DNA of 64,000 nt from Hyphomicrobiales bacterium (GTDB lineage Bacteria > Pseudomonadota > Alphaproteobacteria > Rhizobiales > Rhizobiaceae), in assembly GCA_900472485.1 (NCBI GenBank), contig UCII01000006.1, positions 62,001 through 126,000 on the forward strand, written 5' to 3'. Every line of letters begins with the position of its first letter. Within the stretch, counting starts at the first letter, position 1. This document shows positions 19,024 through 27,370 of the stretch, piece by piece. The translations under genes were made by a program, and so were the position numbers. The notes beneath the pieces were generated by a model. That model saw only the letters and a list, made by a program, of their open reading frames with translations, was not told the origin of the DNA and searched no databases.

Positions 19024-19437
19024 ATGAGTGTCTCATCGAAGCCCACCTGCCGTATCGTGCGGCCCGGCGGCACCTATGCCGGAAAACAGGGCTTCAGCTA
19101 TTTCGAAGGGATTGCCGCCGAGACAGTGGGCTCGACGGGGATTTGCATGCATCTTTTGACCATCCCGCCGGGCGCCCGCGCCAAGGCGCATCTTCACGCC
19201 TCGCATGAGACGGCGATCTACGCGATTTCCGGCGAGACGCATTGCTGGTTCGGCGACGAGCTGGAAGAGCATGTCATCGTGCGCGAGGGCGAGATGTTCT
19301 ATATTCCGGCCGGCGTCCCGCATCTTCCCGCCAATCTCAGCGACCGGCCGGCGACAGCGGTCATCGCCCGCACCGACCCGAACGAGCAGGAAAGCGTCGT
19401 GCTGCTGCCCGATCTGGAGCGGTATGTGCCGCGCTAG
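19024..19437 (+). CDS. cupin-domain protein
   Basis: The 137-residue product is a single-domain cupin. Motif 1 is around KAHLHASHETAIYAISGE and motif 2 is GEMFYIPAGVPHLPANL, giving the His/Glu metal ligands. ATG at 19024 follows a GGGGAG site. It lies between the importer and the convergent hydantoinase gene. Small cupins of this type are often found near ureide or hydantoin genes, but no reaction can be assigned. Its TAG stop lies inside the left end of a repeat element. Confidence 0.75.
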   Translation: MSVSSKPTCRIVRPGGTYAGKQGFSYFEGIAAETVGSTGICMHLLTIPPGARAKAHLHASHETAIYAISGETHCWFGDELEEHVIVREGEMFYIPAGVPHLPANLSDRPATAVIARTDPNEQESVVLLPDLERYVPR

Positions 19438-19539
19438 AGCTGTTTCGCTTTTCTTCGAATCGCAAAAATGCTCTATCTCTTTGTTTTTATGCAATTCCGG
19501 ACGGAAAACCGCTACGCACTTTTCCTGGAATTGCTCTAG
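19434..19539. repeat. rhizobial intergenic repeat with CTAGAGC ends
   Basis: The element begins CTAGAGC and ends GCTCTAG, giving seven-base terminal inverted repeats. Inside is a sequence of the type CAATTCCGGACGGAAAACCG, recognised as common between genes in Rhizobium relatives. It fills the space between two convergent genes and supplies the stop codon of the cupin gene. Confidence 0.6.
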
Positions 19540-19572
19540 GCGGCCGATGAGCCGAAGCGCCGTGCCCAAGCG

Positions 19573-21027
19573 TCATACCCCGCTGGCGGGGATGCCGCTG
19601 CGCTGCACCTTGCGTGGTGCGGTGACTTCTTTCCAGGTGGAAAGCGCCCGGTTGACGGCGGTGAAAGGTTCGCGCTTGACGAACTCGCCGTGGCCCTCCC
19701 TGGTCTTGACCGTGCCTTCCTCGATGGCAACGACGCCACGCGTCAGCGTATAGCGCGGCAGGCCGGTGACTTCCTTGCCCTCGAAGACATTGTAGTCGAT
19801 CGCCGACTGCTGCGTCTTGGCGGCGATGGTCTTAGAACGCTTCGGGTCCCAGACGACGATATCGGCATCGGCGCCGACGAGGATCGCGCCCTTCTTCGGA
19901 TAGACGTTGAGGATTTTGGCGATGTTGGTCGAGGTGACGGCGACGAATTCGTTCATCGTCAGGCGGCCGGTGTTGACGCCATAGGTCCAGAGCATTGGCA
20001 GGCGATCCTCAAGGCCGCCGGTGCCGTTCGGGATTTTGGTGAAGTCGTTGAGGCCGAAGCGCTTCTGCTCGGTCGTAAAGGCGCAGTGGTCGGTCGCGAC
20101 CACCTGCAGCGAGCCGGAGGCCAGGCCGGCCCAGAGGCTGTCCTGATGCTGCTTGTTGCGGAAGGGCGGCGACATGACGCGGCGGGCGGCATGGTCCCAA
20201 TCCGCATTGGCATATTCGGTTTCGTCCAGCGTCAGGTGCTGGATTAGCGGCTCGCCATAGACACGCATGCCCTTCTGACGGGCGCGGCGGATGGCTTCGT
20301 GCGCCTGTTCGCAGGAGGTGTGGACGATATAGACGGGCGAACCGGCCATGTCGGCGATCATGATGGCGCGGTTCGTCGCCTCGCCTTCGACCTCGGCCGG
20401 TCGGGAATAGGCATGCGCTTCCGGGCCGTTATTGCCTTCGGCCAGCAGCTTTGCCTGCATCTGCGCAACGACGTCGCCGTTTTCGGCGTGGACGAGCGGC
20501 AAAGCGCCGAGTTCGGCGCAACGCTGGAAGGAGGAGAACATCTCGTCGTCATCGACCATCAGCGCGCCTTTATAGGCCATGAAGTGCTTGAAGGTGTTGA
20601 TGCCCTTGTCGCGGACGACGGCTTCCATCTCGTTGAAGACCTGTTCGCCCCACCAGGTGATCGCCATGTGGAAGGAGTAGTCGCAGGTCGCGCGGGTGGA
20701 TTTGTTGTCCCACATAGTCAGGGCTTCGAGCAGCGACTGGCCGGGCGAGGGGAGTGCGAAATCCACCACCATCGTCGTACCGCCGGCAAGGGCCGCCCGG
20801 GTGCCGCTCTCGAAATCGTCGGAGGAGTAGGTACCCATGAATGGCATTTCGAGATGCGTATGCGGATCGATGCCGCCGGGCATGACATAGCAGCCGGAAG
20901 CATCCAGCACTTCTTTGCCCGAGAGATTCTGCCCGATTTCGACGATCTTGCCGCCTTCAATCTTCACATCCGCCTTATAGGTCAGGTCGGCCGTGACGAT
21001 GGTTCCACCCTTGATGACTGTGCTCAT
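19573..21027 (-). CDS. hydA: dihydropyrimidinase / hydantoinase
   Basis: The 484-residue amidohydrolase opens the ring of dihydrouracil or dihydrothymine (and hydantoins) to N-carbamoyl products, the second step of reductive pyrimidine breakdown. Metal-site motifs are HTHLEMPF, the carbamylated lysine region FKHFMAYKGALM, the LVHAENGD histidine, HTSCEQA, and ATDHCAF. Length is normal. The frame is open to 21060, but ATG 21027 with AGGGA nine bases ahead starts the standard N-terminus MSTVIKGG. It follows the Zn-hydrolase gene on the same strand, with a DUF559 cassette in between. Confidence 0.92.
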   Translation of the reverse strand: MSTVIKGGTIVTADLTYKADVKIEGGKIVEIGQNLSGKEVLDASGCYVMPGGIDPHTHLEMPFMGTYSSDDFESGTRAALAGGTTMVVDFALPSPGQSLLEALTMWDNKSTRATCDYSFHMAITWWGEQVFNEMEAVVRDKGINTFKHFMAYKGALMVDDDEMFSSFQRCAELGALPLVHAENGDVVAQMQAKLLAEGNNGPEAHAYSRPAEVEGEATNRAIMIADMAGSPVYIVHTSCEQAHEAIRRARQKGMRVYGEPLIQHLTLDETEYANADWDHAARRVMSPPFRNKQHQDSLWAGLASGSLQVVATDHCAFTTEQKRFGLNDFTKIPNGTGGLEDRLPMLWTYGVNTGRLTMNEFVAVTSTNIAKILNVYPKKGAILVGADADIVVWDPKRSKTIAAKTQQSAIDYNVFEGKEVTGLPRYTLTRGVVAIEEGTVKTREGHGEFVKREPFTAVNRALSTWKEVTAPRKVQRSGIPASGV

Positions 21028-21067
21028 GGTGTTTGTTCCCTGTTTTTGAGATTCTGACATCCTCGGC

Positions 21068-21221
21068 GCCCCCTCATCCGACCCTTCGGGCCACCTTCTC
21101 CCCGAGGGGAGAAGGAGATTTCTGCCGTACCTTCGATGTCAAACAAGAGCCGATCAGCGAAGACCGTTGTTCCCGCCTTCTCCCCTTGGGGAGAAGGTGC
21201 CCGAAGGGCGGATGAGGGGGC
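21068..21221. repeat. paired palindromic repeat element, copy 1
   Basis: Two inverted copies of a roughly 48-base unit (CCCCTCATCCG...CCTTCTCCCC) lie at 21068-21116 and 21176-21221. Each contains a strong hairpin; in the first, ten-base arms CCTTCTCCCC and GGGGAGAAGG flank GA at 21094-21115. The 59-base middle resembles the middle of the second element at 21675-21852. Confidence 0.8.
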
Positions 21222-21235
21222 ATGGTTCGAATATG

Positions 21236-21667
21236 TCACTCGCTTATTTCCCCCGTCGGCTTGATCGCAGGATAGAAGCGCAGAATGTCGTCTCTTTCGA
21301 ATATCCGTCCGTCAAGTGCAGCCAAAATCGTCTCAAGAACCGCTCGCCGCTCGCTGGTGATCTCATGATTCCAAAATCTCAGCACCGAATAGCCATGCAT
21401 GTTGAGCCCACGCGTACGAATGGCGTCAGAAGGGGATCTGGCATGTTGGAAGCCATCGATCTCGACGATCAGCGATTTATCGCGACAGAGGAAATCAACC
21501 ACATAGGGACCGAGCGGAATCTGTCTTGCAAATTTGTGTCCATTCAGTCGGCGGTCACGCAGATCGCTCCAGAGGCGATATTCTTCCTCGGTGTTGGTTT
21601 TTCGAAGGCGGCGGGCTTGCTGGGTTTTGCCGGGGCGGCGTTTGGTGATGTCGTCGTTGTCCGGCAT
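21236..21667 (-). CDS. DUF559 endonuclease-domain protein
   Basis: The 143-residue product has the DUF559 (Vsr/restriction-endonuclease-like) core: ARRLRKTNTEEEYRLWSDLR, then KFARQIPLGPYVVDFLC, LIVEIDGFQH and YSVLRFWNHEI. These supply the D-ExD-type metal site expected of the PD-(D/E)XK fold (Asp in VVDF, Glu-Asp in VEIDG). DUF559 proteins are widespread, mostly of unproven function. The gene lies exactly between two paired palindrome elements and interrupts the hydrolase-hydantoinase operon. The GAGGGGG end of the right-hand palindrome serves as its ribosome site. The open frame upstream to 22474 overlaps the Zn-hydrolase and is not real. Confidence 0.82.
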   Translation of the reverse strand: MPDNDDITKRRPGKTQQARRLRKTNTEEEYRLWSDLRDRRLNGHKFARQIPLGPYVVDFLCRDKSLIVEIDGFQHARSPSDAIRTRGLNMHGYSVLRFWNHEITSERRAVLETILAALDGRIFERDDILRFYPAIKPTGEISE

Positions 21668-21674
21668 CCGTGCC

Positions 21675-21852
21675 GCCCCCCTCATCCGACCCTTCGGGCC
21701 ACCTTCTCCCCGAGGGGAGAAGGGGATTCCTGCCGCACCTTCCATGTGAAACGATAGCTTTTCAGCCAGGATCGCGTATGTCGTGTCGGCAATCGCAGCA
21801 AATTCCCCCTTCTCTCCTCGGGGAGAAGGTGCCCGAAGAGCGGATGAGGGGG
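21675..21852. repeat. paired palindromic repeat element, copy 2
   Basis: This is the second pair of inverted units, at 21675-21725 and 21805-21852, with the same hairpin (CCTTCTCCCC-GA-GGGGAGAAGG) and a longer middle of about 79 bases. Together with copy 1 it brackets the DUF559 gene. Confidence 0.8.
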
Positions 21853-21873
21853 ATGATTGGGCGCGAGCCGTGA

Positions 21874-23103
21874 TCAAGCCACGATCTCCGCTGTCTCGAC
21901 GACTGCGTGGAACAGCACATCCGCGCCGGCGGTCGCCCATTCCTTGGAGATTTCTTCCGCCTCGTTGTGGGAGAGGCCCCCGACGCAGGGGCACATGACC
22001 ATGGTGGCGGGGGCGACCTTGGCAGCCCAGCAGGCATCGTGACCGGCGCCGGAGATGATGTTCATGTGGCTGTAGCCGAGTTTCTCGGCCGCGTTGCGCA
22101 CGGAGGTGACGAGCTTCGGATCGAAGGTTACCGGTTCGAAATGGCCGATGGCTTCGACCGAGCAGCCGACGCCGAGGGCATCGGCGATCTTCTTGCCTTC
22201 GGTTTCGATCTTGGTGCGCATGCGATCGAGCTTTTCTTTGTCGGGCGTGCGGATGTCGACGGTGAAAACCACCTTGCCGGGAAGCACGTTGCGCGAATTT
22301 GGCGAGAAGAAGACCTGGCCGACGCCGCCGACGGCGCCCGGCTGGTTTTCCATCGCGACGCTCTGCACCATCTCGATGATCCGTGACATGGCGAGGCCGG
22401 CATTGACACGCATGGCCATCGGCGTCGAACCGGTATGCGCTTCCTTGCCGGTCAGCGTGAATTCCAGCCACCAAAGGCCCTGACAGTGCGTGACGACGCC
22501 AATAGTCTTGTTCTCGGCCTCGAGGATCGGGCCCTGCTCGATGTGGTATTCGAAATAGGCATGCATCCTGCGCGCGCCGACCTCTTCGTCGCCAAGCCAG
22601 CCGATGCGCTTCAACTCGTCACCGTAGGTCTTGCCGTCCGGATCCTTGCGGCCATAGGCGTAGTCCAGTGTGTGCACGCCGGCAAAGACGCCGGAGGCGA
22701 GCATGGCGGGTGCGAAGCGCGCACCCTCTTCGTTGGCCCAGTTGGTGACGACGATCGGGTGCTTGGTCTTGATGCCGAGATCGTTCATCGTGCGGACGAC
22801 TTCGAGCGCCGCGAGCACGCCGAGAACGCCGTCATATTTGCCGCCGGTCGGCTGGGTGTCGAGATGCGAACCGACATAGACGGGCAGCGCATCCGGGTCG
22901 GTGCCGGGGCGGGTCGCGAACATCGTGCCCATCTTGTCGACGCCGACGGTCAGGCCGGCCTTGTCACACCAACTCTTGAAAAGGCTGCGCCCTTCGGCAT
23001 CGGCATCGGTCAGCGTTTGGCGATTGTTGCCGCCGGCAATGCCGGGGCCGATTTTCGCCATGTCCATCAGCGTATCCCAAAGGCGATCGCCATTGATACG
23101 CAT
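21874..23103 (-). CDS. Zn-dependent amidohydrolase (beta-ureidopropionase / N-carbamoyl hydrolase, HyuC/AllC family)
   Basis: The 409-residue M20/AllC-type hydrolase would cleave N-carbamoyl-beta-alanine to beta-alanine, CO2 and ammonia, the third step of reductive pyrimidine breakdown. Motifs include VGSHLDTQPTGGKYDGVLG (metal His and Asp), TNWANEEGARF (metal and catalytic Glu), YFEYHIEQGP and GAGHDACWA. The allantoate and N-carbamoyl-amino-acid hydrolases of this family cannot be excluded; context favours ureidopropionase. ATG 23103 has AGGAG five bases ahead and is preferred to 23127 or 23163. Confidence 0.88.
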   Translation of the reverse strand: MRINGDRLWDTLMDMAKIGPGIAGGNNRQTLTDADAEGRSLFKSWCDKAGLTVGVDKMGTMFATRPGTDPDALPVYVGSHLDTQPTGGKYDGVLGVLAALEVVRTMNDLGIKTKHPIVVTNWANEEGARFAPAMLASGVFAGVHTLDYAYGRKDPDGKTYGDELKRIGWLGDEEVGARRMHAYFEYHIEQGPILEAENKTIGVVTHCQGLWWLEFTLTGKEAHTGSTPMAMRVNAGLAMSRIIEMVQSVAMENQPGAVGGVGQVFFSPNSRNVLPGKVVFTVDIRTPDKEKLDRMRTKIETEGKKIADALGVGCSVEAIGHFEPVTFDPKLVTSVRNAAEKLGYSHMNIISGAGHDACWAAKVAPATMVMCPCVGGLSHNEAEEISKEWATAGADVLFHAVVETAEIVA

Positions 23104-23274
23104 GTTTTCTCCTGGCGCTGCCACCATGATGCAATCCTCACCTGTTTGTCCCAGAGCATGCAAGGTGCATGCCCGAAATTGTTCCCGTTGGCCTTATTTC
23201 AAATTCCGGAGCGTCGTCTTGTTTTTCTTGCCCGGAAATCGCCAGTTGCCTTTAGCGGACATCTGACGGATAAT

Positions 23275-23290
23275 TTGACCGATTGGTAAA
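23275..23290. promoter_or_regulatory. RutR-type operator
   Basis: TTGACCGATTGGTAAA differs from the known RutR box TTGACCA-NN-TGGTCAA at only two defined positions. It lies between the divergent Zn-hydrolase gene (start 23103) and the RutR-like regulator (start 23436), where it could control both. Confidence 0.7.
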
Positions 23291-23435
23291 CATTACAACT
23301 TCCGTGGCGCGGCTCAAGACGAAAAGCACGAAAAATTCCGATAAAATTTCAGGCGATTGCCCAAATCGGATGCATCGACAGGGTGAATGAGGGAACGGCC
23401 GAAAGGCTTGGATTTCAAGGAGAAACAGAGCAGAC

Positions 23436-24080
23436 ATGGCCATCCCCAGAGCCGCCAGGACACAGCGCCGCACCCGAATCCAGGAAGAGAAAGAGGAAAT
23501 CATACTGGAGGCCGCGCTGGATGTATTTTCCGTCAGCGGTTTCCGCGGCTCGACTATCGATCAGATCGCCGAAGTTGCTGGCATGTCGAAGCCCAATCTG
23601 CTCTACTATTTCCGCACAAAGGAGGCGATGCATCGGGCCTTGATCGACCGGGTGCTGTTTACCTGGCTGGAGCCGTTGCGCGCTTTCGATGCCAACGGCA
23701 ACCCGGAAAGCGAGATCCGTTCCTATATCCGCCGCAAGCTCGAAATGGCACGGGATTTTCCCCGCGAAAGCCGGCTTTTTGCCAATGAAATGCTGCAGGG
23801 GGCGCCGCATGTGGAGGACGAGCTGCGCGGACCTCTAAAGGCGCTCGTCGACGAGAAGGTGGAAGTTATCCGCGCGTGGGCAAAAGCCGGCAAGATCGCC
23901 AAATGCGATCCCTATCACCTGATCTTTTCGATCTGGTCTACCACGCAGCATTACGCCGACTTTGATGTGCAGGTGCGCGCCGTGCTTGGCGACGAGCATT
24001 CGGGCGAGGGACGCTTCGAGGACGCCGCCCGCTACCTGGAGCAGCTTTTCGTCGACGGGCTTCGGATTCGTCATAGCTGA
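23436..24080 (+). CDS. rutR: TetR-family regulator, RutR-like
   Basis: The 214-residue product has an N-terminal TetR helix-turn-helix (ILEAALDVFSVSGFRGSTIDQIAEVAGMSKPNLLYYFRTKEAMH) and the RutR-type ligand domain (WAKAGKIAKCDPYHLIFSIWSTTQHYADF). RutR senses uracil or thymine and represses pyrimidine catabolism genes. Its position between the hydrolase genes and the preTA pair, and the operator-like sequences upstream of both, agree with that role. The GGAGAAACAGAGCAGAC leader supplies the ribosome site. Confidence 0.85.
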   Translation: MAIPRAARTQRRTRIQEEKEEIILEAALDVFSVSGFRGSTIDQIAEVAGMSKPNLLYYFRTKEAMHRALIDRVLFTWLEPLRAFDANGNPESEIRSYIRRKLEMARDFPRESRLFANEMLQGAPHVEDELRGPLKALVDEKVEVIRAWAKAGKIAKCDPYHLIFSIWSTTQHYADFDVQVRAVLGDEHSGEGRFEDAARYLEQLFVDGLRIRHS

Positions 24081-24172
24081 GCGGTGGCGCGATCTCGGAA
24101 GTATAGCGCTGCATATCGCAGGTGAACGAGTTAAAGTTCTCTAATTCGATCGTACGGATCTCGGTTACGAAG

Positions 24173-24202
24173 AAGGCGGCCGCAAGCTGCGACCGCCTTT
24201 TG
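24173..24202. terminator. bidirectional terminator between rutR and preA
   Basis: AAGGCGG-C-CGCA, loop AGC, TGCG-A-CCGCCTT forms an eleven-pair stem with a run of Ts on either strand. It separates two convergent genes. Confidence 0.8.
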
Positions 24203-24225
24203 AATGCTTGCCAATATTGCCGCAA

Positions 24226-25539
24226 TTATTCCGCCGCCTGACGTGCCATCGGATTGTTCGGATGGGTCGTCCAGTTGGCATAGTTAGGGTCGACGATCTT
24301 GCCGGTGCGCTTGTCGAGGCTGCCTGCCGGCAGTTCTTCCATGGTGATGCAGTTCTCGACGGGACAGACGCTGACGCAGAGATTGCAGCCGACGCATTCC
24401 TCGTCCATCACCTCAAAATGTCTTGCACCGTCGACCATGTTGGTGATTGCCTGATGCGAGGTATCCTCGCAGGCAATATAGCAACGGCCGCACTTGATGC
24501 AGGCGTCCTGGTCGATCTTGGCCTTAGCGATGTAGTTGAGGTTAAGGTACTGCCAGTCGGAGACATTCGGTACGGCGCGGGCGATAACATCGTCCAGAGT
24601 GCGGTGACCCTTCTCGTCCATCCAGTCGGAAAGGCCCGTGATCATCTCTTCGACGATCTTGAAGCCGTAGGTCATGGCCGCCGTGCAGACCTGCACGTTG
24701 CCGGCGCCGAGCGCCAGGAATTCCGCCGCATCGCGCCAGGTCGTGACGCCGCCGATGCCCGATATCGGCAGGCCATAGGTTTCCGCATCGCGGGCGATCT
24801 CGGCCACCATGTTCAGCGCGATCGGCTTGACGGCCGGGCCGCAGTAGCCGCCGTGACTGCCCTTGCCGCCGACGGTCGGGTTCGGGGCGAAGTTGTCGAG
24901 ATCGACCGAGACAATCGAGTTGATCGTGTTGATCAGCGACACTGCATCCGTGCCGCCGGCCTTGGCGGCACGGGCGGGCTTGCGGATATCGGTGATATTA
25001 GGCGTCAACTTGGTGATGACGGGCATGCGGGTGTACTGCTTGCACCAGCGCACAACCATTTCGATATATTCCGGCACCTGTCCGACCGCGGAGCCCATGC
25101 CGCGTTCGGACATGCCATGCGGACAGCCGAAGTTGAGTTCGATGCCGTCGGCGCCTGTCTCTTCGACCAGCGGCAGGATTGCCTTCCAGGCCTGTTCCTC
25201 ACAAGGCACCATGATGGAGGCGATCAGGGCGCGATCCGGCCAGTTCATCTTCACCTGCTTCATTTCCCGCAGGTTGGTATAGAGGTCGCGGTCGGTAATC
25301 AGCTCGATGTTGTTGAGGCCGAGCAAACGGCGGTCGGCGCCCCAGATCGCGCCGTAACGCGGGCCGTTGACGTTGACGACAGGGGGGCCTTCTTCACCGA
25401 GTGTCTTCCAGACCACGCCGCCCCAGCCTGCCTTGAAAGCGCGCTCGACGTTGTAGGCCTTGTCGGTCGGCGGCGCGGAAGCCAGCCAGAACGGGTTCGG
25501 GGATTTGATGCCAACGAAATTATTGCGGAGATCAGCCAT
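24226..25539 (-). CDS. preA: NAD-dependent dihydropyrimidine dehydrogenase, subunit PreA
   Basis: PreA holds the FMN site that reduces uracil or thymine to the 5,6-dihydro form, the first step of the pathway. The 437-residue product has an FMN TIM barrel (residues ~1-310, with ELNFGCPHGMSERGMG containing the catalytic Cys) and two C-terminal 4Fe-4S motifs, CIKCGRCYIAC and CVGCNLCVSVCP. ATG 25539 has AAGGAG ahead; the frame is open further to 25593. It is 13 bases behind preT, forming a two-gene operon. Confidence 0.94.
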   Translation of the reverse strand: MADLRNNFVGIKSPNPFWLASAPPTDKAYNVERAFKAGWGGVVWKTLGEEGPPVVNVNGPRYGAIWGADRRLLGLNNIELITDRDLYTNLREMKQVKMNWPDRALIASIMVPCEEQAWKAILPLVEETGADGIELNFGCPHGMSERGMGSAVGQVPEYIEMVVRWCKQYTRMPVITKLTPNITDIRKPARAAKAGGTDAVSLINTINSIVSVDLDNFAPNPTVGGKGSHGGYCGPAVKPIALNMVAEIARDAETYGLPISGIGGVTTWRDAAEFLALGAGNVQVCTAAMTYGFKIVEEMITGLSDWMDEKGHRTLDDVIARAVPNVSDWQYLNLNYIAKAKIDQDACIKCGRCYIACEDTSHQAITNMVDGARHFEVMDEECVGCNLCVSVCPVENCITMEELPAGSLDKRTGKIVDPNYANWTTHPNNPMARQAAE

Positions 25540-25552
25540 GTCGGTTCTCCTT

Positions 25553-26911
25553 TCAGGCGACTGCAACGGCCGGCGTGGCGGCAGCGAGCGCACGGTTGAT
25601 GGATTCGGCCGCGTCGCGGCCCTGTGCCACGGCCGAGACCGTCAGGTCGTCGCCACCAAGCACGCAGTCGCCGCCGGCCCATACGCCGTCGATCGAGGTT
25701 CGGCCTTCGCCATCGATGGCGATACGGCCGGATTCCATGCGCAGCGCGCCGAGGCCTGAAGCCTCGAACGTCTGGCCGATCGCCTTGAAGATCTGGTCGG
25801 CGGCGATGACGCCGACATCGCCGGTGCCAACGAGCTTGCCGTCACGCAACTCGGTATATTCGACCTCGATCCCGGCGACCTTGCCATCCTTGTCGAGGAT
25901 ACGCTTCGGAGCGAGCCAATGGCGGATGATGACGCCCTTGGAGGCGGCCAAATCCTGCTCGAATTCCGAGGCGTTCATGTGTTCCTTGCCGCGGCGGTAG
26001 CAGATCGTCACCTCTTCGGCGCCAAGCAGTTTTGCCTGCACGGCTGCGTCGATCGCGGTCATGCCGCCGCCAAGAACGACAACGCGGCGGCCGATGGCGA
26101 TATCGGCCTTGCTGCCAGCCTGACGCAGATCGGCGATGTAGGCGACAGCATCGGCGACGCCATCGAGATCCTCACCTTCGGCACGCAGCGCGTTGACGCC
26201 GGCAAGCCCGAGGCCTAGGAAGACGGCGTCATATTGCTGAGAAAGATCGGAAAGGCTGAAGTCGCGGCCGAGCGCGTGGCCGTTCCTCACCTCGATGCCG
26301 CCGATGGCGAGCACGTAGTCGACTTCCTTCTGCGCGAAATCGTCGACTGCCTTATAGGTGGCGATACCGTATTCGTTCAGGCCGCCGGCCTTCTCGCGGG
26401 CATCGAAGATGGTGACGTCATGACCGTTGACGGCGAGACGGTGCGCGCAGGCAAGCCCGGCTGGACCGGCGCCGATGACGGCGATCTTCTTGCCCGTGGA
26501 AGCGGCGCGCGTATAGAACTGCTTGTTTTCAGCCATCGCCGTGTCGGTTGCGTAGCGCTGAAGCCGACCGATCTCGACTGGACGCTCCTCGGCAGTGTTG
26601 CGCACACAAGCCTGCTCGCAGAGCTGTTCGGTGGGACAGACGCGGGCGCACATGCCGCCGAGGATGTTCTGATCGAAGATCGTCTTGGCCGAGCCGATCG
26701 GATTGCCCGTCGAGATCTGGCGGATGAACATCGGAATGTCGATGGAGGTGGGACAGGCCGTCATGCACGGCGCGTCGTAGCAGAAATAGCATCGGTCGGA
26801 TGCGACCAGCGCCTCGTGTTTGTTGAGGCGCGGGTGAAGATCGGAAAAGTTTGCATCATATTCGGCGGGCGTGAGCCTGCCTTTATGAATCCCAGTTTCC
26901 AGTCGTCCCAT
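25553..26911 (-). CDS. preT: NAD-dependent dihydropyrimidine dehydrogenase, subunit PreT
   Basis: PreT is the FAD/NAD(H) subunit that passes electrons to PreA. The 452-residue product resembles the N-terminal half of mammalian DPD and glutamate synthase small subunit: cysteine-rich Fe-S motifs (CYFCYDAPCMTACPT and CARVCPTEQLCEQAC), then an FAD Rossmann motif VIGAGPAGLACA and a second dinucleotide motif VVLGGGMTAIDAA. It is the first gene of the preTA operon and has a RutR-like site about 60 bases upstream. Confidence 0.93.
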   Translation of the reverse strand: MGRLETGIHKGRLTPAEYDANFSDLHPRLNKHEALVASDRCYFCYDAPCMTACPTSIDIPMFIRQISTGNPIGSAKTIFDQNILGGMCARVCPTEQLCEQACVRNTAEERPVEIGRLQRYATDTAMAENKQFYTRAASTGKKIAVIGAGPAGLACAHRLAVNGHDVTIFDAREKAGGLNEYGIATYKAVDDFAQKEVDYVLAIGGIEVRNGHALGRDFSLSDLSQQYDAVFLGLGLAGVNALRAEGEDLDGVADAVAYIADLRQAGSKADIAIGRRVVVLGGGMTAIDAAVQAKLLGAEEVTICYRRGKEHMNASEFEQDLAASKGVIIRHWLAPKRILDKDGKVAGIEVEYTELRDGKLVGTGDVGVIAADQIFKAIGQTFEASGLGALRMESGRIAIDGEGRTSIDGVWAGGDCVLGGDDLTVSAVAQGRDAAESINRALAAATPAVAVA

Positions 26912-26968
26912 TGAAGTTCCCTCTTATAGTAAACGGCTAGTGCTGGAACGGTAACTCAGCTTAAAAAA

Positions 26969-26984
26969 TTTATCAAACGGTAAA
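26969..26984. promoter_or_regulatory. second RutR-like operator upstream of preT
   Basis: TTTATCAAACGGTAAA matches the RutR box at about ten of fourteen defined positions and resembles the site at 23275. It lies 58 bases upstream of the preT start. Confidence 0.5.
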
Positions 26985-27220
26985 ATTTTTATCGCAAAGC
27001 GTGCTTCGATACGCCCTCCTGTTGGGGAACGAGAACATTTTCGTCGCTGGAGTTTTTGTTTTAAAGCTATGATTTAAATAGTTTTTCTTCTTCTCTGTAG
27101 AAGGCTCGCAAGGGCTTAAAACCTCACAATGACCGCGAGCGCCCGGCTGCGATCGGAGGGCCGCCATGTCAGAGGTTGCGCTGAAATGTAAAAAGCCGAT
27201 GAATTTTTTTGGATCTGGGT
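26985..27220. other. intergenic region without a visible gene
   Basis: No convincing gene is seen. The stretch is AT-rich at its left end and leads up to the small-RNA promoter at 27221. An open frame of 105 codons on the minus strand (26973-27290) has no family features and overlaps the RNA signals. Confidence 0.5.
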
Positions 27221-27245
27221 GGAACCAAGGCTTTGCAGCATCGTT
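27221..27245 (+). promoter_or_regulatory. EcfG promoter (GGAAC-N16-CGTT)
   Basis: GGAAC at 27221-27225 and CGTT at 27242-27245 are separated by exactly 16 bases. This is the consensus for the general stress sigma factor EcfG, encoded 2.6 kb away. No plus-strand protein gene follows; a strong terminator lies about 90 bases downstream. Confidence 0.75.
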
Positions 27246-27251
27246 ATGTCG

Positions 27252-27370
27252 ATGTCCTGATGATGATCGCATCTCCTGATGCACGCCCAATACGTCTCAG
27301 GACTCTACTCACGGTCCCCTCCCGATGAGTGCAAAGCAGCCAGTGCGCCGCCCTCGCACTGGCTGTTTTA
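27252..27370 (+). ncRNA. candidate EcfG-dependent small RNA
   Basis: The predicted transcript of about 119 bases starts some seven bases after the CGTT element and ends at a terminator. It can form a short hairpin GCATC-TCCT-GATGC at 27269-27282, a second hairpin ACTCA/TGAGT at 27307-27330 that exposes a C-rich loop (TCCCCTCCC), and the terminator stem. A C-rich loop could pair with G-rich ribosome sites, as seen in other alphaproteobacterial small RNAs, including the stress RNA GsrN of Caulobacter. Homology to GsrN is not claimed. The evidence is promoter, structure and terminator only. Confidence 0.65.

Noticed and set aside
21068..21852. possible CRISPR array
   Set aside because: The repeats are two inverted pairs with similar middles, not direct repeats with unique spacers, and no cas genes are present.
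21236..22474. 412-codon extension of the DUF559 frame
   Set aside because: The upstream part overlaps the Zn-hydrolase gene out of frame and reads through a palindrome; the DUF559 family part begins at 21667.
26973..27290. 105-codon open frame on the minus strand
   Set aside because: No recognisable family, no ribosome site of note, and it overlaps the EcfG promoter and small-RNA candidate as well as the RutR-like operator.
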